Shown here: piece after piece, positions 38,897-48,169 of the stretch
How positions within the stretch are numbered: position 1 is the first letter of the stretch
How the letters are laid out: every line of letters starts with the position of its first letter
Assembly (NCBI GenBank): GCA_900557455.1
Contig: USSM01000002.1
Coordinates: 1-64,000, forward strand
Direction of reading: 5' to 3'
Source of the DNA: an uncultured Collinsella sp.
Lineage (GTDB): Bacteria; Actinomycetota; Coriobacteriia; Coriobacteriales; Coriobacteriaceae
Length of the DNA stretch: 64,000 bases
The notes under the pieces: model-generated
Databases searched by the model: none
Told to the model about the DNA's origin: nothing
The model's input: the letters and a program-made list of their open reading frames with translations, nothing else
Position numbers and translations under genes: made by a program

Positions 38897-40168
38897 CTAC
38901 GTGAACATGCGATCCCTCAGCTCGGCCGCCTCATTAATCTCGACGTTGGTGCGGCCTTGGTGGTCTTCGGTGCGTTTGCTGGTGAGCTTGCCGTCCTTTA
39001 GTCCGTAGGTGGTGTACTGAACGATTGCGCCGGCGGTTTCGGCTGCCTGACGTAGGGGCTCGTAGGTGTCGGTTTGCTCGCACCATGCATAGAAATCATC
39101 AACGGTGGCGTTGGGATTGCCTCTAAAGAGTCGATACCATTCGCGTCCAAAGCTGCCAAGGACCGAGAACGTCTTTTTCTCGACAAGCTTGTCGCCCTTG
39201 TATTTGTAGTCCAGCGTGAGGTCCACCAGATAGGCGGCTCCCGTTTCAAAGGCGTTCTCGTTGCCCTGATGACCGATGACCTCGGTCTCCGGATAGTGCT
39301 TACCAATAAACTCGGCGGCATCGCCTTCGTAATCGGCAACGATGCGCGCACTCTGCACCTTGCCACGTTTGTACGTGTAGTGCAGGATGCGCAGCAGTCG
39401 CTCCTGCCAAAACGCATAGGAAAACAGGTGGTCGACAAAGTGCGGGTTCTCAAGACGATTGGCCCGATCCATCCAAACAGTTTGGAACAGTTGGTAGTCG
39501 GCCTGCGGCTCGTCCGTGACCTCGCGGAACCACTGTACGGCGACGTCGGCGGGGATATAGAACGATAGTCGCTCCTGCGGAGTACCGCTCTTGGTCGTTT
39601 TGGCGCGCAGGGGAATCTCGACCTCGTAGCCAGAACCGTCGTCCGTTCCGCAGTTTAAAACGGGCGGCAGCATAAACTGGCAGGGGCCCTCGTCGCATAC
39701 GCGCATCGGCTGGGGGCTAACAGGTTGCCCTTCAAACTCCATCTCGATGTCTGTGTCGTCTTCTTCGTCCTCGTCATCATCTTTGATGCCAAGGTCGTAG
39801 CCGGTGTAGTAGTCATCCAGGTGTCGCTCGTTTACATTTCGCCCGTTTACGACGTCAAAGACGGTAACACCCGTCATGCGGTCGCAATACTTTGCGACTT
39901 CAAAGAGGTTGCAGCTCTCCTCGGGCGTAAAGTTATCCATGCGGTGCAGGAACTCGGTAGAGCATTCATCGGGATCATAGCCGTCCATTTCGCTGTCACC
40001 GAGCCAAAAGTTGGGATCACGATTGCTTTTGAAGTACCACCAGTACCAGACGGGGCCGAATACCGCATTTACACCAAAAAAGACTTTCTGGATGATGTTG
40101 CCGTTGCCGTCGAACTTGTAAGCGAGCGGCAAGTTAACAACCGGAACGTTTGATGTGTCACGCGCCAT
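38897..40168 (-). CDS. Hypothetical protein
   Basis: 423 residues; ATG with GGGAG box. I do not recognise the family. It is soluble and aromatic-rich, with a very acidic stretch near residue 130 (DDDEDEEDDTDIEMEFEG) separating two domains. The early segment FGPVWYWWYFKSNRDPNFWL resembles a membrane-proximal patch rather than a helix. Promoter region holds one full TGTTGCGCAACA site and two degenerate ones, so it is likely co-regulated with the kinase block. Confidence 0.68.
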   Translation of the reverse strand: MARDTSNVPVVNLPLAYKFDGNGNIIQKVFFGVNAVFGPVWYWWYFKSNRDPNFWLGDSEMDGYDPDECSTEFLHRMDNFTPEESCNLFEVAKYCDRMTGVTVFDVVNGRNVNERHLDDYYTGYDLGIKDDDEDEEDDTDIEMEFEGQPVSPQPMRVCDEGPCQFMLPPVLNCGTDDGSGYEVEIPLRAKTTKSGTPQERLSFYIPADVAVQWFREVTDEPQADYQLFQTVWMDRANRLENPHFVDHLFSYAFWQERLLRILHYTYKRGKVQSARIVADYEGDAAEFIGKHYPETEVIGHQGNENAFETGAAYLVDLTLDYKYKGDKLVEKKTFSVLGSFGREWYRLFRGNPNATVDDFYAWCEQTDTYEPLRQAAETAGAIVQYTTYGLKDGKLTSKRTEDHQGRTNVEINEAAELRDRMFT

Positions 40169-40273
40169 GGTGTGCTCCCTGCGATGATTTGTGTTGCGCG
40201 CGAAGGCCAGATTCGATGCGTCTGACCTGCGCGCGCCTGTTACTTCGCATACTAGGCCGCCTGCGTTGCATTC

Positions 40274-40330
40274 TGTTGCGCAACATCGCGGACGGTGCGG
40301 TTCGACGTCCAGGGGCGATGCCGCGCAACA
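40274..40330. promoter_or_regulatory. TGTTGCGCAACA (site 4) plus degenerate copy
   Basis: A perfect palindrome at 40274-40285, a two-mismatch copy at 40319-40330 (45 bp centre to centre), and a half-site TGTTGCGC at 40192. All lie ahead of the minus-strand gene starting at 40168. Confidence 0.7.
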
Positions 40331-40360
40331 GATACATGGCTTGGTCGTGCCAATCGCTCT

Positions 40361-43300
40361 CTAGTAGCGCGCCGAGCGCTGGGCGTTGCCCGGGTTGTAG
40401 CCCGCCCAGGCGGCGATGACGTCCGACTCAACGACGCTCGTTGCAATGTTGATAAAGCTGCCGGCACGGGGCAGGTCGGTATGGAAGTCTTCGAGCAGGT
40501 TGGGCTGGAACCTAAAGTCCTCAAAGTTGACGGTGTTGGGGTTGTAGAGCTGACAGGTACCATCCTCGGTAGAGATCGGGCCAACCATGTAAACGGCCTT
40601 GTGCTCTACGACCTCGGTATCGTCGACGTCAATCACCTCTCCACGATCGTGCGCGGCAGCGGCGTGCTCCATGAGCTCGAGGAATCGGTCGGCTTCGGCG
40701 CTGCAGAGTACGCAGCGCGAGAAGAGCACCGTAAGGGCATAACCCGTTTTACGGCCCAGTTTCTCTCGCAGCTCGCTAAATCGTTGCGACTGCTCCGGGG
40801 TCATGCGCGTTTTGGACGGTGCGGTCTGCTTGAGTCCGCACGCCTTAAGGAACATCGCGTTGGCCTTGCGCAGGGCGCTCATGGCGGCAGAGTCGCTCTT
40901 TGCCGCGGAGACGTCGATGCGTCCTCCCTCGGGAATCTGCTTATAGCGAGAGAAGCCCTTCTCGCCCTCGACGGGCATCCAGTACGTAATGACGTCATTT
41001 TCCACTACGCTAAAGCGGCACGTAAAGGGCGCGCCGATTGCCGGCGCCTCGCCGTAGAACTTTACGCGTACGGCTTGGTTGGTGTCCGCCATCCACATCA
41101 TAAAGCGATGGCTATTGTCGCCGTCATGGCTCCGGAGCTTTGCAATAAGGTAGCAAACCGAGTCGCAACGGCTTTCGAGTGCGGCGCCTCTTCCGGTGGC
41201 GATGGCGCTTATGCCTTGGGCCTTGAGCTCGATATCGCGGTGCAGCGCGTTGAGCTCTTCGGATGTCAACAGGTCTTGGCCGAGAAGCCCCGCGACAAGT
41301 GCGCCGACTTCTATGTCGGTAGTAAGGGCGGCGTCGATAACCTTGCGGTGCGCCTGGTGGCTTGCATAAGCCGGCAAAGGTTTGCGGCCTGTGGCAAATC
41401 CAAATGGGTCTCGGATCTGATCGCCGCCGCGATAGAGCGGCTCCAAAAAGAACATGTTCATGTCATTTCGCTTGCCCTGCTTTTGACCGTAGGCATCGAG
41501 GGAGTTCCAGACATGCTTCTCTGCAATGGGGTTCATCCACAGGCTGATTTTCGATTTTTCTGCCGAGGAGGTCGAGGTGTTCTTTTTGGAACTTGCGGCG
41601 GGACGCGAGGCCGGGACCTCACGATGACTGTGATAATAGTCAGTATCGATTCCTAAGGTCTCGACTAAGTCAAAAAAGTCGCCAGCTGTTTCGCCTTTCG
41701 CGAGCTCTGCCATGACCGGCTGCGATGGGTCATCGACAAAGGAAATGCGTGTTTTTCCGTCATCGGAGACTGCCTGACAGTATCCGCATCGAAGCGCGAC
41801 GTAGCCTTCCGGTTCACTGCCTCGGTCAAAGTAGGTGTCATCTTCACAGCCGAGCGTCTCGGGGACGGGGACAGTTGGACGATTGGTACCCGGAATCGTT
41901 ATAGCAGCACCCGCTGCGCACTTGAGCTCATCGAAATACTCAGTGTAGAGCGGAATGTTGTAATGTTGGGCTAATGCCTCGAGAACGACGGCGTTGGGCA
42001 CGGAGTGCGCCACGCGATAGCGCACGGAGTTATAGCCCCATTCGACATCGGTTGCATCATCGGGAATTCCGTGGCCTGCCATGGTCCCCAGGACCTCATC
42101 GGGTGAGTCAAACGTGCTATCGGGCGTACCGCAAATCGCCTGGAGTGAGAACCCGCCAAAGCACTTTTCGAGATCATTGCGGATATACTCGCAGCAGTCA
42201 TGATTGGGAAAGACGATGCGAAACGTCATCGCGCCCATGGCCTGGGACATGTAGACGTTGCCCGACGCCTGGGCATCGGACTCTGCCTGGGGCTCGTCAT
42301 CCTCGTCTTCGTTGTCATCGTCCGATGGGTCTGCAAACGAGCTGTAGTTTGCATTGATCAGGTCGAGATACATGGAGACGGTCCCGCGGGTTGCCAGCTT
42401 TTGCATGATGGGATTGAACGTGTCCGCAAACGAGACCTCGCGGTCCTGGGGCACGCCATTTTGGGTCACGGAAAGCGTGACGGTTGCCACGCCGCAACGA
42501 ACTGCCGTGGCATCTCGGTACTGGCTGTTGTCGGGGAAGAACGTCCACTGGCTTTTAGTGAGGCTTGCCGCAAACGAGACGTCGTCGTCATCGGGATCGG
42601 CTAGCCATGCTCCGGCCTTGTAGCCGTCGGTCACTACGTACTCGTAATAAACGGGCGCCCCGAGCAGGCCGGCGAGCGCCTTTGCAGCTCGCAGCAGCGG
42701 GATGCCGTCGTATTCGTATTGAAGCGAGTTGTAGCCCCACATCTCGTTGAATGTCCGTCCGCCTAGGGCGCCGCAGATATGGATGCACATGGCGGCGTTT
42801 TGCGGCTGGCTCAAATCGCCAAGGTCGGAGATTGCGGGTATCAGCGTGGCGAGCGAAAAGCCGCCAAGTTCCTGTTCCAGGGTCTCCTTTACCTGCATGC
42901 AAGCATTGTGGCCGGGAAAGACGATGCGGTTGATGACCCTTTGGGGCTGGATCTGACCGCCTGTCTCTTCGATTAGATGGCTAAAGAGCACGTCAACGTC
43001 CGATGCGTCCATGGTGGCGGTTGCGACCTCCTGCGTCTTGGTCGACTTCTTTTTGCGTTTGCTTGCTGCAGAAGACGATTTTTTGCGCGAGGGCGCCGGC
43101 TGGGGCTCCTCTTGGGCGCCAAACTGGTCCTTGAGAAAGTCGAAGTACAGGGACACGTTTCCGCGCTGCGCATACGAACGCATGATGGGGTCGGTGGTGT
43201 CCTCAAAGTACTTTTGGCTTCCGTCGGGCATGGACATGGTTCCCATGCCGCAGCGGAACAGGGTGTCGGAGGCACCGTCGAACCCCTCCGGGAAATACAC

Positions 43301-43753
43301 CCAGCAGCTCTTGTCGACCACGTTTGCAAACGAGACGCTATCGCCCTGCGCATCGGCGATCACGGCGCCGGCGGCGATCTCATCGGCATCGGTGTACTCG
43401 TAGTAGACGGGAACGCCGATCATCTTGGAGATAGTCTTGGCAACCTCCAACGAGGGGATGCCGTTGTATTCGTACTGGAGCGAGTTGTAGCCCCAGACGA
43501 CGTTGGTGACCTCTTCGCCGTCGGACCCGCAGGTTTCCAGGGCGGCATTGATGGCGTCGGTCGGATCCATGTGCTGGAAGTCCTCGTAATCGGGGATCAC
43601 GGCAGCAAAGCAGAACTCGCCATAGTCTCGCTCCAGGGCAGCTTTGGCCTGCATGCAGATATCGTGGTTGGGAAACACGATACGATTGACAATCTGGTTG
43701 ATCGAGATCCCTCGGTCGGTATCTTGAAGCAGATGCTCAAAAATCTCGTCCAT
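40361..43753 (-). CDS. Large triple-repeat hypothetical protein
   Basis: 1130 residues; ATG at 43753, because upstream in-frame codons run through the palindromes. Three copies of a ~200-residue module are seen. Each begins near RIVFPNHD or RIVFPGHN and contains WGYNSLQYEY (or WGYNSVRYRV) and then YYEY or YTEY, followed by RCG. Basic Lys/Ser linkers join copies 1 and 2. The last 400 residues form a separate region with LFSRCVLCSAEADRFLELM. No membrane helix, no known enzyme motif. It faces site pair 43849/43939 and is likely part of the regulon. Confidence 0.72.
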   Translation of the reverse strand: MDEIFEHLLQDTDRGISINQIVNRIVFPNHDICMQAKAALERDYGEFCFAAVIPDYEDFQHMDPTDAINAALETCGSDGEEVTNVVWGYNSLQYEYNGIPSLEVAKTISKMIGVPVYYEYTDADEIAAGAVIADAQGDSVSFANVVDKSCWVYFPEGFDGASDTLFRCGMGTMSMPDGSQKYFEDTTDPIMRSYAQRGNVSLYFDFLKDQFGAQEEPQPAPSRKKSSSAASKRKKKSTKTQEVATATMDASDVDVLFSHLIEETGGQIQPQRVINRIVFPGHNACMQVKETLEQELGGFSLATLIPAISDLGDLSQPQNAAMCIHICGALGGRTFNEMWGYNSLQYEYDGIPLLRAAKALAGLLGAPVYYEYVVTDGYKAGAWLADPDDDDVSFAASLTKSQWTFFPDNSQYRDATAVRCGVATVTLSVTQNGVPQDREVSFADTFNPIMQKLATRGTVSMYLDLINANYSSFADPSDDDNEDEDDEPQAESDAQASGNVYMSQAMGAMTFRIVFPNHDCCEYIRNDLEKCFGGFSLQAICGTPDSTFDSPDEVLGTMAGHGIPDDATDVEWGYNSVRYRVAHSVPNAVVLEALAQHYNIPLYTEYFDELKCAAGAAITIPGTNRPTVPVPETLGCEDDTYFDRGSEPEGYVALRCGYCQAVSDDGKTRISFVDDPSQPVMAELAKGETAGDFFDLVETLGIDTDYYHSHREVPASRPAASSKKNTSTSSAEKSKISLWMNPIAEKHVWNSLDAYGQKQGKRNDMNMFFLEPLYRGGDQIRDPFGFATGRKPLPAYASHQAHRKVIDAALTTDIEVGALVAGLLGQDLLTSEELNALHRDIELKAQGISAIATGRGAALESRCDSVCYLIAKLRSHDGDNSHRFMMWMADTNQAVRVKFYGEAPAIGAPFTCRFSVVENDVITYWMPVEGEKGFSRYKQIPEGGRIDVSAAKSDSAAMSALRKANAMFLKACGLKQTAPSKTRMTPEQSQRFSELREKLGRKTGYALTVLFSRCVLCSAEADRFLELMEHAAAAHDRGEVIDVDDTEVVEHKAVYMVGPISTEDGTCQLYNPNTVNFEDFRFQPNLLEDFHTDLPRAGSFINIATSVVESDVIAAWAGYNPGNAQRSARY

Positions 43754-43848
43754 CGTTCCTTCTTTCGTATGCGGTGGAAGCCGACGATCCCAGATTTTAG
43801 GGCTCGTGGCTTTGCTAACTCGAACGCTACCGCCCCGATGGGCGAGAA

Positions 43849-43950
43849 CGTTGCGCAACATCCGCGAGTGCGCAAATTGCAATGCGGAACGGTTTGTCCC
43901 GAGGCGTTTTGAGAGCGGATCCGTCTCGTTCCCGGCAATGTTGCGCAACG
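43849..43950. promoter_or_regulatory. Two TGTTGCGCAACA-type palindromes (sites 5, 6)
   Basis: CGTTGCGCAACA at 43849-43860 and TGTTGCGCAACG at 43939-43950, 90 bp apart. They lie between the divergent triple-repeat gene (start 43753) and the small membrane protein gene (start 44020). Confidence 0.77.
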
Positions 43951-44019
43951 TCTACTCGGTATGGATTTCTACACTTGAGTTGTCCAAAAGGGATTCGGTT
44001 CTTGAATGAGGGATGAACG

Positions 44020-44565
44020 ATGAGCGGGAACTCCTATTACGATGACGATATGTCCGAAGAAGATTACGAGCGGGTCATGGAGCATATGTACGAGCTTGAG
44101 TGCGAGCTCGAGGAGCCTCATGACGCTCGCACCGACCAGTTGATTCGCGAGGAGCTCGAGGATCTTTCGAGTGCCATGTTGTTTGAGCCGGTGGTCAAAA
44201 ACGGTGAGTACCTTGGTGAGCGCGACCATGTGCCCGGTTATTGGACGGATCGTCGAGATTTGGAGTCCGAGTCTTCAGGCGCTTCGAGCGATGCCGACGA
44301 GGTGGAAAAGGATGAGCCGTTTGATTTAATAGGCTATCAGGGCTCTTCCTCGGGCGGTTCGGTGCTCGACATGTTTACTCCCATTTTAAGGAGTCGCGTG
44401 TTCTGGATCTTCATCGCGTTTCTGGTGTTTATCGGCCTGCTCGACATGTTCTACGACAGTTTTATTGTTCCTTCGGGCTTCGCTATTAGCCGTATCAATT
44501 TTCAGGGCTTGGTGCTGCTGGCGATTGTCGTTGCATGTGTTGCCCTGAGGCGTCGTCGCCGTTAA
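44020..44565 (+). CDS. Small acidic two-helix membrane protein
   Basis: 181 residues. An acidic N-terminal half (about 1-110, with EEDYERVMEHMYELECELEE) is followed by two hydrophobic helices (FWIFIAFLVFIGLLDMFY and GLVLLAIVVACVAL) and a closing Arg run. A GAGGGA box precedes the ATG. Function unknown; shared promoter region and site 6 link it to the kinase block. Confidence 0.7.
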   Translation: MSGNSYYDDDMSEEDYERVMEHMYELECELEEPHDARTDQLIREELEDLSSAMLFEPVVKNGEYLGERDHVPGYWTDRRDLESESSGASSDADEVEKDEPFDLIGYQGSSSGGSVLDMFTPILRSRVFWIFIAFLVFIGLLDMFYDSFIVPSGFAISRINFQGLVLLAIVVACVALRRRRR

Positions 44566-44589
44566 CGGCGGTATTGACGCAGTTTCCGA

Positions 44590-44601
44590 TGTTGCGCAAC
44601 A
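44590..44601. promoter_or_regulatory. TGTTGCGCAACA palindrome (site 7)
   Basis: A perfect 12-bp palindrome 60 bases ahead of the GNAT gene. It is the last site of the set. Confidence 0.75.
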
Positions 44602-44661
44602 GGTTATCTGGACAGCGGCGTATGCTCGGGTTGTCCTGAAAGCGAGAGAAAGGACAGGACA

Positions 44662-45210
44662 ATGGCTGAAGTTGAAGTAAGGGCTTTAGGTCTCGACGAC
44701 GTCGACGATATGGTCGATCTGGACGAGCAGTCGGGCTACGAGGTCTATGACGAGTACGCGGACTTTGTTGAGGACGAGGACGAGGAGAACTGTTACCTCT
44801 GGGGCGTCTTTGCCGATGATGAGCTGGTCGGTTTTTGCGTAACGGGCGGTGCAGATGACCCCGACCTGCCGGATGCCGTTACGGAGCACCCGCTCAACGA
44901 GTACACGTCGACGTTTTTGAGCCATGTGTATGTTGACCCCGACTACCGCGGTAACGGCTATGGCGCGCGCCTGGTGCACGACGCCCTGTTGGGATACTGG
45001 GAGAGCGAGGGCGAACAGCAGCCTGCATTCCTGGATCTGAGCGAATATCTCTTTGACGATGCTGATGCGGATCCGATTAAGCTCGCGCATCTGCTCATCG
45101 ACTTCTTTGGCAAGAACGGGTTTGAGCCCATTCCCGACGACGACCCCGACATTACCGACACCTGCATGGTCTTGGATCCCAAGAACTTTAAGGACCCGGA
45201 CGCAGAGTAG
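44662..45210 (+). CDS. GNAT-family N-acetyltransferase
   Basis: 182 residues. The acetyl-CoA binding motif RGNGYGARLV follows SHVYVDPDY, the conserved GNAT motif A. The N-terminal part is strongly acidic (about 15-45). It transfers an acetyl group to an amine or protein; the substrate is unknown. Site 7 upstream suggests co-expression with the signalling genes. A terminator follows. Confidence 0.85.
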   Translation: MAEVEVRALGLDDVDDMVDLDEQSGYEVYDEYADFVEDEDEENCYLWGVFADDELVGFCVTGGADDPDLPDAVTEHPLNEYTSTFLSHVYVDPDYRGNGYGARLVHDALLGYWESEGEQQPAFLDLSEYLFDDADADPIKLAHLLIDFFGKNGFEPIPDDDPDITDTCMVLDPKNFKDPDAE

Positions 45211-45254
45211 AGGCTGCGACCTGTTGGTTCAGCTTCCCTAGTTGGTGTTTGACG

Positions 45255-45299
45255 GGGCCGGACGTTCCAGTTGTGATGGCTGGACGTCCGGCCCTTTTT
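45255..45299 (+). terminator. Terminator after GNAT gene
   Basis: GGGCCGGACGT pairs with ACGTCCGGCCC (45255-45265 with 45284-45294), followed by TTTTT. Confidence 0.88.
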
Positions 45300-45331
45300 G
45301 TGGCCTGTCGGGTTTGGTGCTCGGCACGTTT

Positions 45332-45630
45332 GTCTCGATCTGTAACATCTGGCGGGGGATACGGGGTCTAGTTGTTACAGATCGAGATTGTTCCTCGGCA
45401 GACAACTCAACTGTCTCAATCTGTAACATCTGGGGCCGGTTTTGCCCCGTAACTGTTACAGATTGAGATGTTTGTGAGCCGTGTCGGCTGTTTGTCTCGA
45501 TCTGTAACACCTAGACGAAAATTCGGCCTGTAGATGTTACAGATCGAGATGTTAGCCAAGGGGCTGACTGAATGTCTCGATCTGTAACGTGTAGATCCGG
45601 TTTTGTCTCGTAACTGTTACAGATTGAGAC
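45332..45630. repeat. 80-bp hairpin array E (4 units)
   Basis: Units start at 45332, 45413, 45494 and 45574, 80-81 bp apart, with the same arms as arrays A-D. The rest of the gap (45631-45901) looks like a long leader of the helicase gene without an open frame I trust. Confidence 0.9.
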
Positions 45631-45901
45631 GATCGGCCCAGGCTCGCCCGTCCGCCTCGTCATCTGTGGTTTACGTGGGGGCATGCGAAGCACGGGTATA
45701 CTAACCGGCGGCGAATCTGCTCCATCGCTTAGAGCTGCTGCGTCTGGACGGCGCGTGATAGGGCTGCCAAAGCGATCGCCAGCGTGCTGAGCAACGTCCT
45801 CTCTGTGCGCACCCGTTTTTGTATGTATTAGCGCACTACCAAGCACGCCCGCGCGGCCGCATGCCGTGCCCATTGCGCGTGCAGATAAGGAACAACAACA
45901 T

Positions 45902-48094
45902 ATGCGTAATTCTGTATCCGACGTCACCGACGCCGAGATCCTGGACGAGGCCCGCGAGGCCATGACCCAGGCTGCCTTCGATGCTGCCGATGAGGCCAAT
46001 GCCGCCCAGGCCGTCGAGTCCGCTACCGAGAGCCTGCCCGCCTTTGACGAGCTGGGCCTTTCCGACGAGATGCTTCGTGCCATCGAGAACCTAGGCTACA
46101 CGGCGCCCACGCCTGTCCAGGCTGGCTCGATCCCCGTGGTGCTCGAGGGTCGCGACCTGCTTGCCGCCGCTCAGACCGGCACCGGCAAAACGGCCGCCTT
46201 TTTGCTGCCGACCATGAACAATCTGGAGCACATTGCTCCGCCCAAGCCCGTGCGCGAGCGTGGCGGCCGCAACCGCCGTCGCGGTGCCAAGAAGCCCGAG
46301 GGCAACGGCCGCGGTCCCGTGATGCTCGTCATCACCCCCACGCGCGAGCTTGCCCAGCAAATTGACGAGGTTGCGAGCAAGATTGCCGACGTCACCGGCC
46401 ATGTTGCCGTGACCGTCGTGGGCGGCGTGAGCTACAAGCCGCAGACCGCGGCACTCAAGTACGGCTGCGATATCCTGGTCGCCACGCCGGGCCGTCTGGT
46501 CGATCTGATCGAGCAGGGCGCCTGCCACCTGGACGAGGTCAAGGTCCTGGTGCTCGACGAGGCCGATCGCATGCTCGACATGGGCTTTTTGCCCGCCGTC
46601 CGCCGCATTGTGCGCGAGACGCCGGCAGAGCGCCAGACACTGCTGTTCTCGGCGACCCTCGACGAGGAGGCCGTGGGCGAGATCACCGATCTGGTGAGCG
46701 ATCCGGCCCGCGTGGAGATCGCGCCCGCCACGTCGACCGCCGACACCGTCGACCAGTTTGTGTTCCCGGTGTCCATCGAGGCCAAGAACAACCTGTTGCC
46801 CGAGTTCCTCAAGAAGGAGGGCCCGGAGCGCACTATCGTCTTCATGCGCACCAAGCACCGCGCCGACAGCTGCTGCCGTCGTCTGGAGCGCAAGGGCATC
46901 AAGGCCGCCGCAATTCACGGCAACCGCAGCCAGGCTCAGCGCGAGCGTGCCCTTTCGGCCTTCCGCGACGGCACCGTTGACGTGCTGGTGGCAACCGATG
47001 TCCTCGCCCGCGGCATCGACATTAGCGACGTGCGCTACGTCGTGAACTTTGACGTGCCGGCCGAGCCGACTGACTACATCCACCGTATTGGCCGTACGGG
47101 CCGCGCTGGCGAGCTGGGCTGGGCCATCACGTTTGTGACCGAGCAGGACGTGGATGAGTTCTACGAGATCGAGAAGCTCATGGACAAGACCGCCGACATC
47201 TACGAGGCCGGCGACCTGCACGTGGGTCCCAACCCGCCTGCGGTTGACCCCGAGCGCGATCCTGCGGCCTTTAAGGTGAAGAAGAAGACCAAGCGCGGCA
47301 AGTCCAAGAGCAAGAAGAAGCTTGAGCAGGCACGTCGCGACGGCAAGCGCAACGGCGATGACTACGGTGATGTGGCCGGTCGTTCCAACCGCGGTCGCGA
47401 CGAGCGTCGCGGCGACGGCGAGCGTCCGAGCCGTCCCAAGCGCGGCGGCAAGACCCGCGTGCGCGAGGGCGTTCAGGCTCGCGTGGACGAGGCTGTGGAG
47501 AGCGTGGCCCGCGAGATGGCTGCCGAGGAGCGCGGCAGTGCTGCTGCCGTCGAGCAGGCCCCGCGCGGCAACCGTGCCGAGCGCCGTGCCAAGCAGTTCC
47601 AGGGTGAGGCGCATCGCCGTCGTCGCGAGGACGAGGACCGTGGCGGCCGTCGCCGTGTCGAGCGCGGGAACGAGGGCCGTGGCTCGCATGGCGGCAAGCG
47701 CGGCTCGGGCGACCGTCGTCGCTCCGGTCGCGATGACGAGCGCGGCGGCCGTGATGAGCGCCGTGGCGGCGAGGGTCGTGGTTCGCGTGACGAGCGTGGT
47801 ACCCGCGGCGGCGAGTCCCGCGGCGGCAAGCGCTTTGACGAGCGCGGGGGTCGCGGTGGCGAGCGTCGCGATCCGCGTGCCAGCCGCGATCGTCGCGACG
47901 ACTGGCGCAACTACGACGATACCCGCGAAGAGCGTCGCGGCGGCTACCGTGGTGGTCGCGGCGGCAACCAGGCCGGTTCCCGTGGCGGTCGTGCCGGCGG
48001 TCGCGATAACCGTGGCAGCTATGGCAACAGCCGTGGCGGCAAGCGCGGCGGCAGCTCCCGTCGCCCCGGTGACGGCGGCGGCAAGCGCAAGTAA
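45902..48094 (+). CDS. DEAD-box RNA helicase with long RG-rich tail
   Basis: 730 residues. Helicase core (about 40-440): Q motif, AQTGTGKTAAF, PTREL, VLDEADRMLD, SAT, and HRIGRTGRAG. The tail from about 460 is Arg/Gly/Asp/Ser-rich with many RGG and RDERGG elements and probably binds RNA. The extension is longer than in typical CsdA/DeaD. ATG at 45902 after AAGGAA. The long leader ahead of it fits cold-shock type regulation known for this family (inference). Ends in a strong terminator. Confidence 0.93.
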   Translation: MRNSVSDVTDAEILDEAREAMTQAAFDAADEANAAQAVESATESLPAFDELGLSDEMLRAIENLGYTAPTPVQAGSIPVVLEGRDLLAAAQTGTGKTAAFLLPTMNNLEHIAPPKPVRERGGRNRRRGAKKPEGNGRGPVMLVITPTRELAQQIDEVASKIADVTGHVAVTVVGGVSYKPQTAALKYGCDILVATPGRLVDLIEQGACHLDEVKVLVLDEADRMLDMGFLPAVRRIVRETPAERQTLLFSATLDEEAVGEITDLVSDPARVEIAPATSTADTVDQFVFPVSIEAKNNLLPEFLKKEGPERTIVFMRTKHRADSCCRRLERKGIKAAAIHGNRSQAQRERALSAFRDGTVDVLVATDVLARGIDISDVRYVVNFDVPAEPTDYIHRIGRTGRAGELGWAITFVTEQDVDEFYEIEKLMDKTADIYEAGDLHVGPNPPAVDPERDPAAFKVKKKTKRGKSKSKKKLEQARRDGKRNGDDYGDVAGRSNRGRDERRGDGERPSRPKRGGKTRVREGVQARVDEAVESVAREMAAEERGSAAAVEQAPRGNRAERRAKQFQGEAHRRRREDEDRGGRRRVERGNEGRGSHGGKRGSGDRRRSGRDDERGGRDERRGGEGRGSRDERGTRGGESRGGKRFDERGGRGGERRDPRASRDRRDDWRNYDDTREERRGGYRGGRGGNQAGSRGGRAGGRDNRGSYGNSRGGKRGGSSRRPGDGGGKRK

Positions 48095-48127
48095 CATACG
48101 CGTCGCGCGGTAAGGCGAGACGAGTTC

Positions 48128-48161
48128 GGGCCCCGAGCAGACTATGCTCGGGGCCCTTTTT
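48128..48161 (+). terminator. Terminator after helicase gene
   Basis: GGGCCCCGAGCA pairs with TGCTCGGGGCCC (12 bp, five-base loop) and is followed by TTTTT. Confidence 0.92.
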
Positions 48162-48169
48162 GTGGGCGT

